Shown here piece after piece: positions 52,796 to 63,331 of a stretch of DNA of 64,000 nt. A model generated the notes under the pieces. It was not told the DNA's origin. It was given only the letters and a program-made list of their open reading frames with translations, and did no database searches. The stretch is from positions 186,001-250,000 of the forward strand of contig JAVKOQ010000035.1 in assembly GCA_031835245.1 (NCBI GenBank), written 5' to 3'. A program made the position numbers and the translations under genes. Each line of letters starts with the position of its first letter. Position 1 is the first letter of the stretch. The stretch is from Balamuthia mandrillaris. Taxonomy: Eukaryota > Discosea > Longamoebia > Balamuthiidae.

Positions 52796-55532
52796 CTATT
52801 TTTGAGATATATTCATTATTTGCTTTGCCATGATACATTGCAGCAACATTAGCGGAACTGTATTACAGTGACTTTGTAGGGTCCATTCAAGAAACATTGG
52901 CTCATTCGTACGTGACCAATGGCTATCTCTATTCATTGTCAGGTGCTTCGCCAAGTGTTCCTGCTCCCTGGAGGATACTCCACGCCTTTGTTTCGGAGCT
53001 CGTTCTACGACTTTGGTGCCCTGATGTTAGCAAGAATGTAACCTTTGCCACATTGTTGGACCGGCACCACCAATACGACCATGTACAAGTACGTTGTATC
53101 AAACTTGCGTTTCTCATTCAACTTTTCCCATCTGAACGCTTTTAAACTCCCGCCAACTTTACAGGAGTTTGTCAGGCTATCGGAGAAGAGCGGCGTATCT
53201 TCGGGGCTTGAAGGCCAACAAGAGAATAGGCGGAAACTTTTGTATCTTCTGGGAAAAAGTTATTTGAATACAGGACAGTTCGACAAAGCCTCTGATTGCT
53301 TCCACAAAGCTTCCCTTAGATCCAGTGGCGTGCTTGGTATGTCCTCTTTAAGTCTCTGTTTGTGTAATCATGAAAATGACCAATGAGTTCATTATGGTAG
53401 CTGATGACCAGTGGCAAGGCATTGGAGGAGCTCTGTCGGAGCGATTGGAAGACCAGAGCGATTTCGAGGTTGAATACTTGATGCATATAATGCATTTGTT
53501 TGCCAGCTTCCGGCAAAATCAGCACGCCATCAGTTTCGCGTTTGCAGCATTGGGTGTTAGCGAAAGCTCCAAAAACAAACTTGCTCTGGTGGGTTTTAAA
53601 TTCTCTAGTCTCCACCCTACATGAAACTAAACATACAAACAGCCGCAGCTTTGGTCCAATGTCTTTAAGTTCAGTATGGAATTGGGTGACTATGAGCAAG
53701 CCTATCTTGCCTTGAATTCTAACCCCGATGACATAAGGTACCTTTTTTCTCTCAATATAGGAAAACGTTTTCAGCTTGTTAACACAACAATGGAACAATT
53801 CCAGAAAAATGGACTGTCTGAAACGTTTTGTGGTGGTTCTATGCGGCAGCCCATCAGGTCTTCAGCTGCTGTGTGCTCTGCCATTTGTGGACATGGTAGA
53901 AGATGTAGTGGCTATTCTCCACCAAAAGGCCCAAACCTTTGATCTAAATGAGTCTCCTAACTACTATCAAATCCTCTATTCATTTCACATCAACCGTGGA
54001 GATTATAGACAAGGTTCGTAGGCTTTCCTTACATACTAAATGTTGACAATAATGCTAATTCTGCATCTAGCTGCACAAGCAATGTATGAATATGCAGAGC
54101 GTCTTCGTGCTGAGGGTCATACTGGCGCTTTGGATGGACTACAAAAATTGGTCAACTCCTATTTGGCTTGTCTCAATGCGTTGAGATTAGTTGATGAGCG
54201 TTTTGCGTGGGTAGACAAACGTGAAATACGACCTCTGTTTGCGCCGGGACGAGCCACCTCCAAACGGAAACGCGATGGCAATAGCTTTGGTAACTTTTTC
54301 TTCTTCTCCTCTTTTCCTTAATAACCAACCACCTCATCATTGCCAACTCTCTGTAACAGATGATGATAGTTACGGGAGCAGTTCTGCTGCTACGGAACGG
54401 AGCCAGCAGGATGCTCACAGCTTTATAGATTCCCATATGGTGGGTATACAGGCTATTGAACGCCAGTATAGTTTGGCGCTGGCTCATTTGGAACTCGGGA
54501 AGAAGTCTGCAGCTCACCTCGATAGTCTTGGTACATTTCTACCTTTCAAAAAAATATTATTACATTTTGCTTGATACTGCTAACGCTGTTATGATAAACA
54601 ACGACTTGCAGGAAGTCCCTCCATCTCTCCCTTTGACACATACACACATCTCGTACAAACTGGCCTGTTTGACCGTGCCATTTCCATTGCTCGGCTTTTT
54701 GACTTTAGTCTTCGTTCAGTGTTCGAAGCCCTTACGAAGCGCTGCCTGGCCCTCCAAACAAGGAAGGTGGCGCCTACACTCAGGTTCCATCCTAACCTTT
54801 GGATCTCTCTCTCTCTCTCTCTCGCTCTCTTCTAACTTGCATGCGATTGTATCTGGAACTTCACGACAAAAGCTCTGCGCAGTTAAACGAGTACAAGCCA
54901 GCAGATAGCAGTAGCGGTTCCTGCTGGAAGATGGTGGAGGAGTATCTTAACACTTACGACTCAGTTGATAACAACTACGAATACTACCAATGTGTAGCTA
55001 CAGTCATCTTAAGCACTGACTCTAGAATGAAGCTACCGCCTTGGCTCATCAGCGGTTACAAAGTACATTTCTTGTTTTACACCTTGCCATGCACAAAAGT
55101 AATACTCATCCCATTGTGTTATAGGTAAGGAATGCACCAGCCCTGTTGGACATTTACATCAAGTACGAGTTGTTAGAAGAGGCAGCAGAGTTAGCACTGG
55201 ATCTGCTTCACCCAGACAGAGTATGTCTTTCCGTGTTTGTTTTCTCTGGCTCATGGAAATACTAAATGGTGTAATGTTATTTGCAGAAGAACGGAACACA
55301 ACAAACAAAGCGGGCTAGCAAAGGAGCAACAACGAGAAGCATACCTTACACCCGCACCGAGCAGCTGTTGTTGCAGTTACAAACGGTGCTGAGCGCTGAG
55401 TCTGCAAAGAAGTTATCACCGGCGCATCAGAAAAAGCTCTCCGACATGAAAGCAGAGCTAGAGAAAGAGCTTTATCTCCATGTGCGGCACGTGGAGGATG
55501 CCTCTCATGTTCTTCTATCCTCTGTCTCTTAA
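49019..55532 (+). CDS. NUP160: Nucleoporin Nup160-like, Y-complex
   Basis: Starts with a 15-nt first exon (MSFRE) spliced to VGFLALDSVERWREYS. The N-terminal beta-propeller part shows FHVIVATKRTFHRFVFEHP, GSCSLDTITKATPNIV, LNYIFALCLDKKLRVWSLSRRTC (a WD-like blade) and GISFLRPCDTFEAL. A long alpha-solenoid follows, with YLLGKSYLNTGQFDKASDCF, MELGDYEQAYLALNSNPD, VVLCGSPSGLQLLCALPF, YQILYSFHINRGDYRQAA and ALDIYIKYELLEEAAELAL-like helices. This order matches Nup160/Nup120, an arm subunit of the Y scaffold of the nuclear pore. More than 20 short exons. The end is ambiguous: a stop at 55532, or splicing at 55515 to a stop near 55634. Confidence 0.85.
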
Positions 55533-55631
55533 ATCTTCACACCACAATGAACACCTTTATTCATTGTTTGCTTCTTTACAGGTATTTTATAGAGGGAAAC
55601 AAGCAGGAAAAGAAAAAAGTACAAAAAAAAG

Positions 55632-57208
55632 CTAATAAAACACAACGTTCCAGTAATGAGCTGCTGTTGGGTGCTTGTCCTCGCAGACAAGGACTCCTTG
55701 TTCATTTACACGGAGCCACCGCTCCGTGGCCATGCTCTTCAGCGCCCATACGTTCTTTGTTATTTTAAACCGTTTCCACTGTTGTGGGGAGCGTTCGGTT
55801 AGTCGTTGCTCGCACAAACAATGATGTTACAGATGAGAAGGAACCTGTGACTCGGGGCAGAACGGTAGTTCGGTGTGTGCTAACACCTGTTTTTGTTTCT
55901 TATCGACAGTAAGGTACAATCCGTGACACGATCTGTTTTGGAAGAGTGAACGCGGCATACCAACGGCAAAGTTAAAAAGGCTGTAGAGCGGGAGAAGAAG
56001 AAGAAGAAGAAGAAGAGAGAAGCGGAGGAGGATGAGGATGGCATTAAGGACAACGTCTCGGCCAGAGTGTAAGAAAGGCACCCCCGCCGTGGCGGTGTCT
56101 TCCCCCTGCTCGTCAACATTGTCCTCTGCCTCCTCCGCCTCTTCCTCTGCTACCGAAGGAGTAGCAGCAGCAGCAGCAGAAGGAGAAGAAGAAGAAGAAC
56201 GAAGAAGAAGAACAAGAACAAGAACAAGAACAAGAACAAGAAGAACAAGAAGAAGAAGAACAAGAAGAAGAACAAGAACAAGAAGAACGAGAACGAGAAC
56301 GAGAGAGAAATGAACCGGAGAAAAAGTTGGTCAAGTTGAATAGGAGAGGAACGCTCCATGGTCCAAACCTCCCATGGGCCAGGGTGGTCGCGGTCCGCTA
56401 TGACCTGACCGAGGGCACCGCCCAGCTGTCTCTCAGCACACAGATACTTCCCTAGTGCGCGATACTGCAGGCTAAGTCGTTTTCTGACGGTAACCACCAA
56501 CCACTCGCAGGAAGGCTCTGGTTCCTTGTTGCCGACAACAACATAGTCGTCCTCTTCTTGTTGTTGTTTCTTTTGCTTTGACACAGGGGAAGCGGAGCTG
56601 GCGATGAGTGAGGGCTCAGTGGCGTGAGTGAACACAATGGCGAGAGGGTCCTCCGGTGGGGGACAGGCCAGGTACTCCCCCGTTTTGGCGTTCATGAGCA
56701 GCCAAACGCCCTTCCTGTTCTTCAGTCTGGTCCATATCCAAGTCGTGGCTTTGATCTGTTGCTCAGTCTTTTGGCGTTGCGCGCCGTCGTTGCTGTCGCT
56801 ATCGTGGGAGGGAATGATGGCTAGCTTGGAGAGAAAAGGTGGTGCGTTGGCGGCCACCACGCCGTCCTCCGCGGCTGCGAGCATGCGGCCGTGGTGAGCC
56901 TTCAACGTGTACACCAGTTGGGTGGCTGACTCATCCACCTTGGGCGAGTCGGACCGATATTCAGGGCTGCTGTTGGCCAGCGGAGAGAGGCTCAGCTGCC
57001 AGGCCTCCGAGAGGGGCGGGGCGGAGAAGGATTTGTCCAACACGAACACAGTGCCGTCCTTCTCTGCGCAGAGGTACCTACCCGTTGGTCTTGACCTTAT
57101 GAAGACCTCTTTGACGAGCCTTGCTTGTGGCTTGACTCGTACGCCCGCTATTACCAGCGCTGCGGGTCCATCGGCAACTGCGCCCAGAGGCGCCTTCCCT
57201 TCTTCCAT
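55632..57208 (-). CDS. Fascin-like beta-trefoil repeat protein
   Basis: Start at 57208 (MEEGKAPLGAVADG). Repeated trefoil-type strands are visible: VFIRSRPTGRYLCAEKDGTV, VYTLKAHHGRMLAAAEDG, VWLLMNAKTGEYLACPP, LSLQYRALGKYLCAERQLGG, RSCHGLYLTVDKKQKQVLAH and ATERWLRVNEQGVLVCED. This G-(R/K)-Y-L-x-A/V pattern is that of fascin and DUF569 actin-binding folds. An acidic exon (VAEEEAEEAEDNVDEQGED) separates two groups of repeats. Introns include a TTC/GTTCTT array (56190-56310). A cytoskeletal or lipid/sugar-binding role would be family inference. The gene is convergent with Nup160 and divergent from HisRS. Confidence 0.7.
56190..56312 (-). repeat. Intronic TTC/GTTCTT microsatellite
   Basis: GAA/GAACAA on the plus strand, so pyrimidine-rich on the sense strand of the fascin-like gene. 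It interrupts the coding region between the DQLF-ending exon and the acidic exon. Confidence 0.9.
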
Positions 57209-57456
57209 CTGCCGCTTCCTCCCTTTTTTTTTGTTTGCTTCGTCATTACGCCATATTCAGGACGACACAAAGACCAAATTTTCGTGACGACATGGCAAAG
57301 GAGTAATTATGGTTCTGAGAAAAAACTTGGATACAATAATCGATAATAATTGTCGTCCAATGTCGAGAATATATTAAAGCAGAAAGAGGGAAGGCCCTGC
57401 TGGGAAGAGGAGAGGAGACACGCCACAACAACAGCGGGAGGAGAAAGTAGTGACAG

Positions 57457-59099
57457 ATGGAAGCACCACAACCTGAAAAACAAGAGGGCGGCGCTGCCCA
57501 GGAGCAGCAGCAACAACAAGGCGATGGAGCAAAGAAAAAGAAAGCAGGCATGGGCTACCGACAGATGAAGAAGAAGCAACAAGAGACCGGCCTCATCAAC
57601 GTGAACCCAATTGCTGGCGCGCGCGATTTTCCTCCTGGTAAGAGAATGGCTCTCTTTGTTACATTTTCTTGCTTGATTTTTAGTCTTCCGTTCGCTAACA
57701 TAGGTCGGTATCAGAGGAAATGATCTATAGAAACTGGTTGTTTGGCGAGTGGAGAGAAGTAGCCCGGATTTTCGGCTTTGCTGAGTACGACGCTCCTATT
57801 CTGGAGTATGAGGACCTCTACAAGAGAAAAGCCGGAGAGGAGATCACGCAGCAAATGTACAACTTTGTGGACAAGGGAGAGCAAGCAGTGGCCCTGCGCC
57901 CAGAGATGACGCCCTCCCTTGCCAGGATCGTCCTCCAGAAGGACAAGAGCTTGCTGATGCCGATCAAGTGGTTCAGCATCCCTCAGTGTTGGAGGTTCGA
58001 GACCACCTCGCTGGTGCGCAAGAGAGAACACTTTCAGTGGAACATGGACATCTTGGGAGTGGCCCAAGTAAGCGCGGAGGCAGAGCTCTTGGGTGCTCTC
58101 GTTACCTTCTTCAAGCGCGTGGGCCTCACCTCCAATGACATTGGCATCAAGGTGTCCAGCAGAAAGGTGGTGCAGAGCGTACTGGATAAGTTGGGAGTGA
58201 AGGGAGACAAATTCGCCAAGACCTGTGTTATCGTTGACAAGTTGGACAAGCTGGAGAGGGAGGAGGTCATCGTGCAGCTGGCCGCCCTTGAGATACCCAA
58301 AGAAATTGCTGACCAGATCATTGACTCGCTCACCGTGAAGAACTTGGATGACCTGGCCGCTAGCCTTGGAGAAAAGCACATCGCTGTCAAGGAGTTGAGA
58401 GAGCTCTTTGCCTTGGCTGAAGCCTACGGCTGTGCGGATTGGATCCAGTTTGACGCCTCGGTAAGTGTTGCTGTCTTGGCCATTGAGCATTCATTACTTT
58501 CTTACCTTTAAATTGGTTCTTTGCTTCCAGGTTATTCGCGGACTGGCTTATTACACCGGCATCGTGTTTGAGGGCTTTGATAAGACTGGTGCTGTTCCTC
58601 GCGCTATTTGTGGTGGTGGTCGTTATGATCGTTTGTTGTCTACATATGGTGCCAAGGTTAGTTTCTCTCTCTTTCTCTCTCTCTCTCTCTTTCACTTCGC
58701 CTGACTTAGTGGTAACAGGAGGACCGCCCAGCCTGTGGCTTTGGCTTTGGAGACTGCGTGATCATGGAAATACTGAAAGATAGGAAGCTTCTGCCACAGC
58801 TAGCTCCCAAAGTAGAGGACATTGTATTAGCTTTCAACGAGGAGCTGCGCCCAGTGGCCATTCAAGTGGCCACCAAGCTGAGGGCAAAGGGCAGGTCTGT
58901 TGACATTGTGTTGGGCAAGAACAAGAAGTTGAAGTGGGCGTACAGCTATGCGGACCGCTTGGGTGCCGACCGCGTGTTCCTTGTGGCGCCTGATGAGTGG
59001 AAGGACCGCCTCATCAGGATCAAGAACCTGCGTGATGGTAGCAGGAATGAAGACGAGAAGGACACCAACCAAGAGAACATTGCTTTTGATGAGCTGTAA
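57457..59099 (+). CDS. hisS: Histidyl-tRNA synthetase
   Basis: Charges tRNA-His. Four exons from 57457 to a stop at 59099. A Lys/Gln-rich N-terminus leads into [17 protein letters not shown]. Class II motifs: [23 protein letters not shown] followed by [13 protein letters not shown] (motif 2), then [12 protein letters not shown] (the His-binding HisRS motif), [14 protein letters not shown] and [11 protein letters not shown] (motif 3). The C-terminal anticodon-binding domain contains [17 protein letters not shown]. The WNMDILGV phrase recalls the plant-organelle or algal type more than fungal-metazoan cytosolic HisRS, but there is no obvious presequence. Divergent from the fascin-like gene by 248 bp. 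Confidence 0.93.
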
Positions 59100-59466
59100 T
59101 CTGTTATTGAAAGCTGCTTTGCCTCCATCCTTTTCTCTGAGTTGGCAAATCAAATGGGTGTGGTGGCTGTTAGCAGCAAGAGAGGAGAGGTTGGAGGAAG
59201 CCAGGAAGGAGGAAATGGTGACGATAATAAAATAAAATGGATTGGAAGAGAATAGTGTACAAACTTCCGGTCAGACGAACGTAAGGAAGAGGGGGGAATG
59301 AACAGCAGAAACAAAAAACAAAAATAAATAGAATAAAGATGGAGGAAGGGATGCGCCGAAGCGAGTGAGTGAAGGTGTGTTGAGCAACATCAGCCGTTGG
59401 CACTCTCCCTCCAAAGGTTGAGCGTGGTGAGATGGCTGCGGTGAGGGTGTGGAAAAAAAGAGGTGC
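59100..59466. other. Convergent 3' intergenic region
   Basis: 367 bp between HisRS and G-alpha stops. It contains AATAAAATAAA-type elements near 59227 and 59323 for the plus strand. No coding potential is recognised. Confidence 0.5.
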
Positions 59467-60896
59467 TCAAAAGAGGTCGTCCAGCACCTTCTTGAGTATA
59501 GTCTCGCGTACAGCCTTGAATACAAACTCGACGTTCTCCGTGTTGATTGCGATGGTAAAATGTGTGTAAATAACATGAGGGGAGGTGTTCATCTCGAGAA
59601 AGCGTGCTTTGATAAAAGCGCAGGCCGCATCAAAATCTTTTCCTCCTACACCGCCAGGCAATAAAGGTTAGGGTGGCTTCATCATCAAAACAACACAAGA
59701 AAGAAAAAAGAAAGATTTACCAGTGTAGTTGGGAAAAGTAACGCGTAGATCAACTCGTTGTATCTTTTCTTTGAAGAGATCGATCTTGTTGAGGAAGAGA
59801 ATGAAAGATGTCTCCATGAACCAAGGGCTGTTGCAGATTTCGTCAAAGAGAAGCAAAGACTCCTTCATTCGGTTTTGCTGATCATCCTCTCGCAACGTTT
59901 GATCATACTCGCTCATGGCCACACAGAACACAACAGCAGTAACGCAATCGAAGCAATGAATCCACTTTCGGCGTTCGCTTCTCTGTCCACCAACGTCTAC
60001 CATCCGGAAGGAAATATCCTCAAATGTGAAGTCTGCCTCCTCAATACCGGTACTTCGTACACGCGCTCTCAACACGTCCTGTTCAGTAGGGCAGTAATCC
60101 TCGTCCAGAAAGCGTTCCACGTTGTCAAAGAAACTTCAAATAATAATAATAATGAAGAAAAGCTTAGTGAGACGACAGAGTAGGGGATACACAACACAAA
60201 GTAAAGGAGCTAATATGTACTAAGCAGCAGAGTCGTTAAGCTGATAAGCCCTATCTCGCATTTCGTAAGTCTGTTGGATAGCGTCATCCTTCCACAAGGC
60301 GGCAATATCCTTGCCAACCTCCTCCGTCCAGGAGTCGCCTGCTGCCGGTAGTTTTGCCAAATTCTCTGCACGGGTCTTTTTCCAATGTGCCATTTATTGT
60401 CAGCAGCAAGAACAATAACAAAGAACAAGAATGGAGCAACACGAAATAACAAAAATTAATAGTTACCCTGTTCTCATCGGAGCTCATATCGATACCCAGC
60501 TTGGCAGCCGCGTTTACCAGAACCTTCATTTGGGTAATGCAGTTGCCATAGATCACAAACTTGTAGGCTAACAACTCTTCCGGTTTGAAGCCGCCGTCCA
60601 AGCTGATAATTTTCATCTGTTTAAAGATCGTAGACTTACCAGATTCTCCTGGCCCTGTTAGTTTTATTATGTTTTTTTTTATCGGTGAGATAAATCTGTT
60701 GAAGCAAAGGAAGTGGCAGAGAGAGGAAAGAGGAAGAGAGAGAGAGAGAGAGAGAGAGAGAAGGGTACCAAGTAGCAATAGTTTGACTTCCTCTTTCAAC
60801 CGCTTTCTATCTTGGGAAATCTCCTCGTCGATGTCTTTGTTCTTCTTCTTGGCCATTTTCTCCTCAGCCGTCATTGAACCGAAGCAAGCCCCCATG
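59467..60896 (-). CDS. Heterotrimeric G protein alpha subunit
   Basis: Starts [13 protein letters not shown]; Gly2 and Cys4 are expected myristoylation and palmitoylation sites. G1 reads [13 protein letters not shown] (split by an intron), the switch I region [14 protein letters not shown] holds the catalytic Arg, switch II is [16 protein letters not shown], and G4 is FLNKIDLF. G5 is [10 protein letters not shown] where most G-alphas have TCATDT. The extreme C-terminus, [10 protein letters not shown], would contact a GPCR. Five or so exons; one intron carries a CT tract (60735-60762). It should couple a seven-helix receptor to downstream effectors at the plasma membrane. Confidence 0.95.
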
Positions 60897-61315
60897 GTCG
60901 TTGCTTTTCTTGTCCTTGCAGTTGTTCTTGTCCTTGCGTCTTTGTTTGTTTGAGTGGTCACCCCGATTAAAAATCTTTAGTTTTTTGCCCTCCCCTTTTA
61001 CTGGTGCGCTCGGTCCCTTCCTAATAATGCTGATCCTTTCAGAAAGAAAACAACAACGCGGTAGTTGATGATAAGGCGGCTGAACCTAGCAGCAGCAAAG
61101 CAGCCCTTCTTTTTTGAAAAATCCAAAAAAAAAAAAAAAACCCAAACGAAGCCTTTTTGCTCGGAACCACAGCAGCAACAGCAGCACTGCACAATGATGG
61201 GGCAGGCAACACAACACAAAGATAGAAAAAAGCAGAGCTCTGCTGCCCTATTTTTTCCCCCCCTTTTTTTGATTTGGTAAATTAGGGGTAAGCCCTCAGT
61301 GGTTGATCGACCGAT
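60897..61315. other. Intergenic, 419 bp, tandem minus-strand genes
   Basis: It lies between the G-alpha start and the 3' end of the glycosylase gene. It holds homopolymer A and C/T runs near 61119-61145 and 61250-61270. Nothing coding or structured was recognised. Confidence 0.45.
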
Positions 61316-63133
61316 CTATTTTTGATTTCCCATTGGTTGCGTGCTTTCGGTGAAGCAAGATGAAACCACTTTTGCTCCATGGCCCATTGGACAGTGGTTA
61401 GCCCAATGGCCTTGACCACCGCACTTGAAGCAGCCGTCTCTTCTTGGAGAGCTGCTGTTGGAGGCCTTGGAATTGCTCCAGGCATTACCGTTACCATTTC
61501 CATCTTCCCAGATGAACGTGTCGCATCGTTGAGACTCCTCCGAAATGGAACAGCGATAGAACCGGCGGCCCTGGTTTGGTCCTTCCTTCTTCACTGTAAA
61601 TGATATACAGGCGATTCCATGGCCGGAACAAAGCGGCGCAAGTTGCTCTTCCGCTGAAGTGGGGGTTTGCCATTGCTGCTGGTGCTGCTGTTAGTCTGTG
61701 GGTGAGGAAGGACAACAAATAGAAGCGGTGTAATTACCCCGTTGTTGGTAGCTGCCCGTGGCCGCTTTGTGGATACACTGCCTGCCGTTGTGTTGTTAGG
61801 GCACTCCTTAGCCCAATGCCCCATTTGCCCACATGAAAAGCAACCAGTACTTGTTGCTGAGGAAGAACCACTGCCGGCATGCCCATCCCCTTCGCTGCTC
61901 TCTCGAACAGCAAAGGTATCTTGTATGGATCGCTTTTTACCACGAGGAAAAGAAGAAGCAGATGAAGAAGATGGAAGTGCTTTGTCAGGTACTGATGCGC
62001 TTGTAGAAGGTTGCTGGTTTGTGATGGCCTCCCAGCGTACAGGCGACATGGATTGGTCCTCCAGAATTTCGTTTGTCTTGGAGAAGTGTCTGCAACCAAA
62101 GAACCCCCTATCTGCTGACTTTGGGGAAGGGTGAGTCGCTGTCAGGATGTGATGCCTCTGCTCATCTAGAAGGGCGGCTTTGGCTTGAGCAGATCTTCCC
62201 CAAAGGAGAAACACCACTCCTCTTTTGTGCTGGTTGATAGCTTTGATGGTGGCATCAGTGAAGAGTTCCCATCCTTGGTTAGCATGAGAGTTTGGTTCTC
62301 CTTGTCTGCATGTGTGGAGAGAAGAGACAATTCAAGAAAGAGGAAGCAGTTTAGACACAGAAGATAATGCTCACCTTACGGTCAAGACTGTATTGAGCAG
62401 CAAGACGCCCTGTGCACCCCACTCTAGCAAATAGCCATGAGGAGGGCGTTTGAATGTTGGAATGTCATCCTCTAACTCTTTGTATATATTACAGAGGCTA
62501 GGAGGGACTTGCACTCCTTTGCGTACCGAAAAGCACATGCCATGTGCTTGGCCTGCCCTCACATATGGATCTTGGCCTGTGCATTATGCCATGTCAGAAA
62601 AGAAAGAAAGCAAGAAGACGACAAACGAAAATAACAAACCAGCATGAAAGAAGAATCAAAGGAGAACACAAAGCACGCAACACAAAAAATACCTATAATG
62701 ACAACTTTGACGTTGTCGAAAGGGCACTGGTTATAAGCAGCGAAGATGTCTTCTGCAGGAGGAAACACCACACCATCTCTTCTTTCCTTGTACAGGAAAG
62801 TGGCAAGAGCGGTCCAGTAGGGTTTGGTTAGCTCGTACTCTAAAACTTGTCGCCAAGAAGGTTCTTGAAGGTTGGCTTGCAGCCTGGTGGTTTGGATTTG
62901 CTTGAAACGCTCCAAAGCAGCCAACCTGTTTCTTTCAATAGTCTGTCGCTCTTCTTCTGTCAACTCATCTTCCTCCTATCCTCAACAAAAAAAAAAAAAG
63001 AGAGTAAAATACGGTGAGAGGGGAGTGTGGGTGTCTCTACTCTCACGGAGATGCTTGAGCAACAAGAACAGCATACCGTTACGACAGCTGGTTGGGCGTC
63101 GCCTCCACTCCCCTCCTGTTTGGTGTTCTGCAT
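61316..63133 (-). CDS. Uracil-DNA glycosylase (family 1) with CCHC, GRF and CCHC zinc fingers
   Basis: Five exons, 63133-63077, 62975-62693, 62576-62375, 62305-61738 and 61687-61316, give 493 aa in one frame. The UDG domain has [14 protein letters not shown] (water-activating Asp), [46 protein letters not shown] and [14 protein letters not shown] (catalytic His loop). The residue after GQDPY is Val where bacterial and human UNG have His. The C-terminal half holds a zinc knuckle ([14 protein letters not shown]), a GRF-type finger ([33 protein letters not shown]) and a second knuckle ([14 protein letters not shown]). It should excise uracil from DNA, with the fingers likely adding nucleic-acid contacts. 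Confidence 0.9.
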
Positions 63134-63331
63134 TACTACGTTACCTCTTTTCTTTAAAAAAATTCTTGGAAATAATTAATTGGCAAAGAGGAACAAAATG
63201 TGTGTGCACTTTATTGTTGTGAGTCAAATACATTTTTGGCCACGGCACAAGAACAGCATCCCGGTTCGACCGTGATAGCAGGTTAGCTCCACTCGCCTCC
63301 TCGGTTGTCATGTGGTGTGTTTTTGCATCGA

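Noticed and set aside
55547-55768. Plus-strand frame after Nup160
   Set aside because: It is mostly antisense of the last fascin-like exon; at most its first 90 bp could be an alternative Nup160 end.
63061-63330. Weak similarity between 63064-63118 and 63245-63300 (AAGAACAGCAT and CTCCACTC blocks)
   Set aside because: Only short matching words with gaps; may be chance, no defined duplication.
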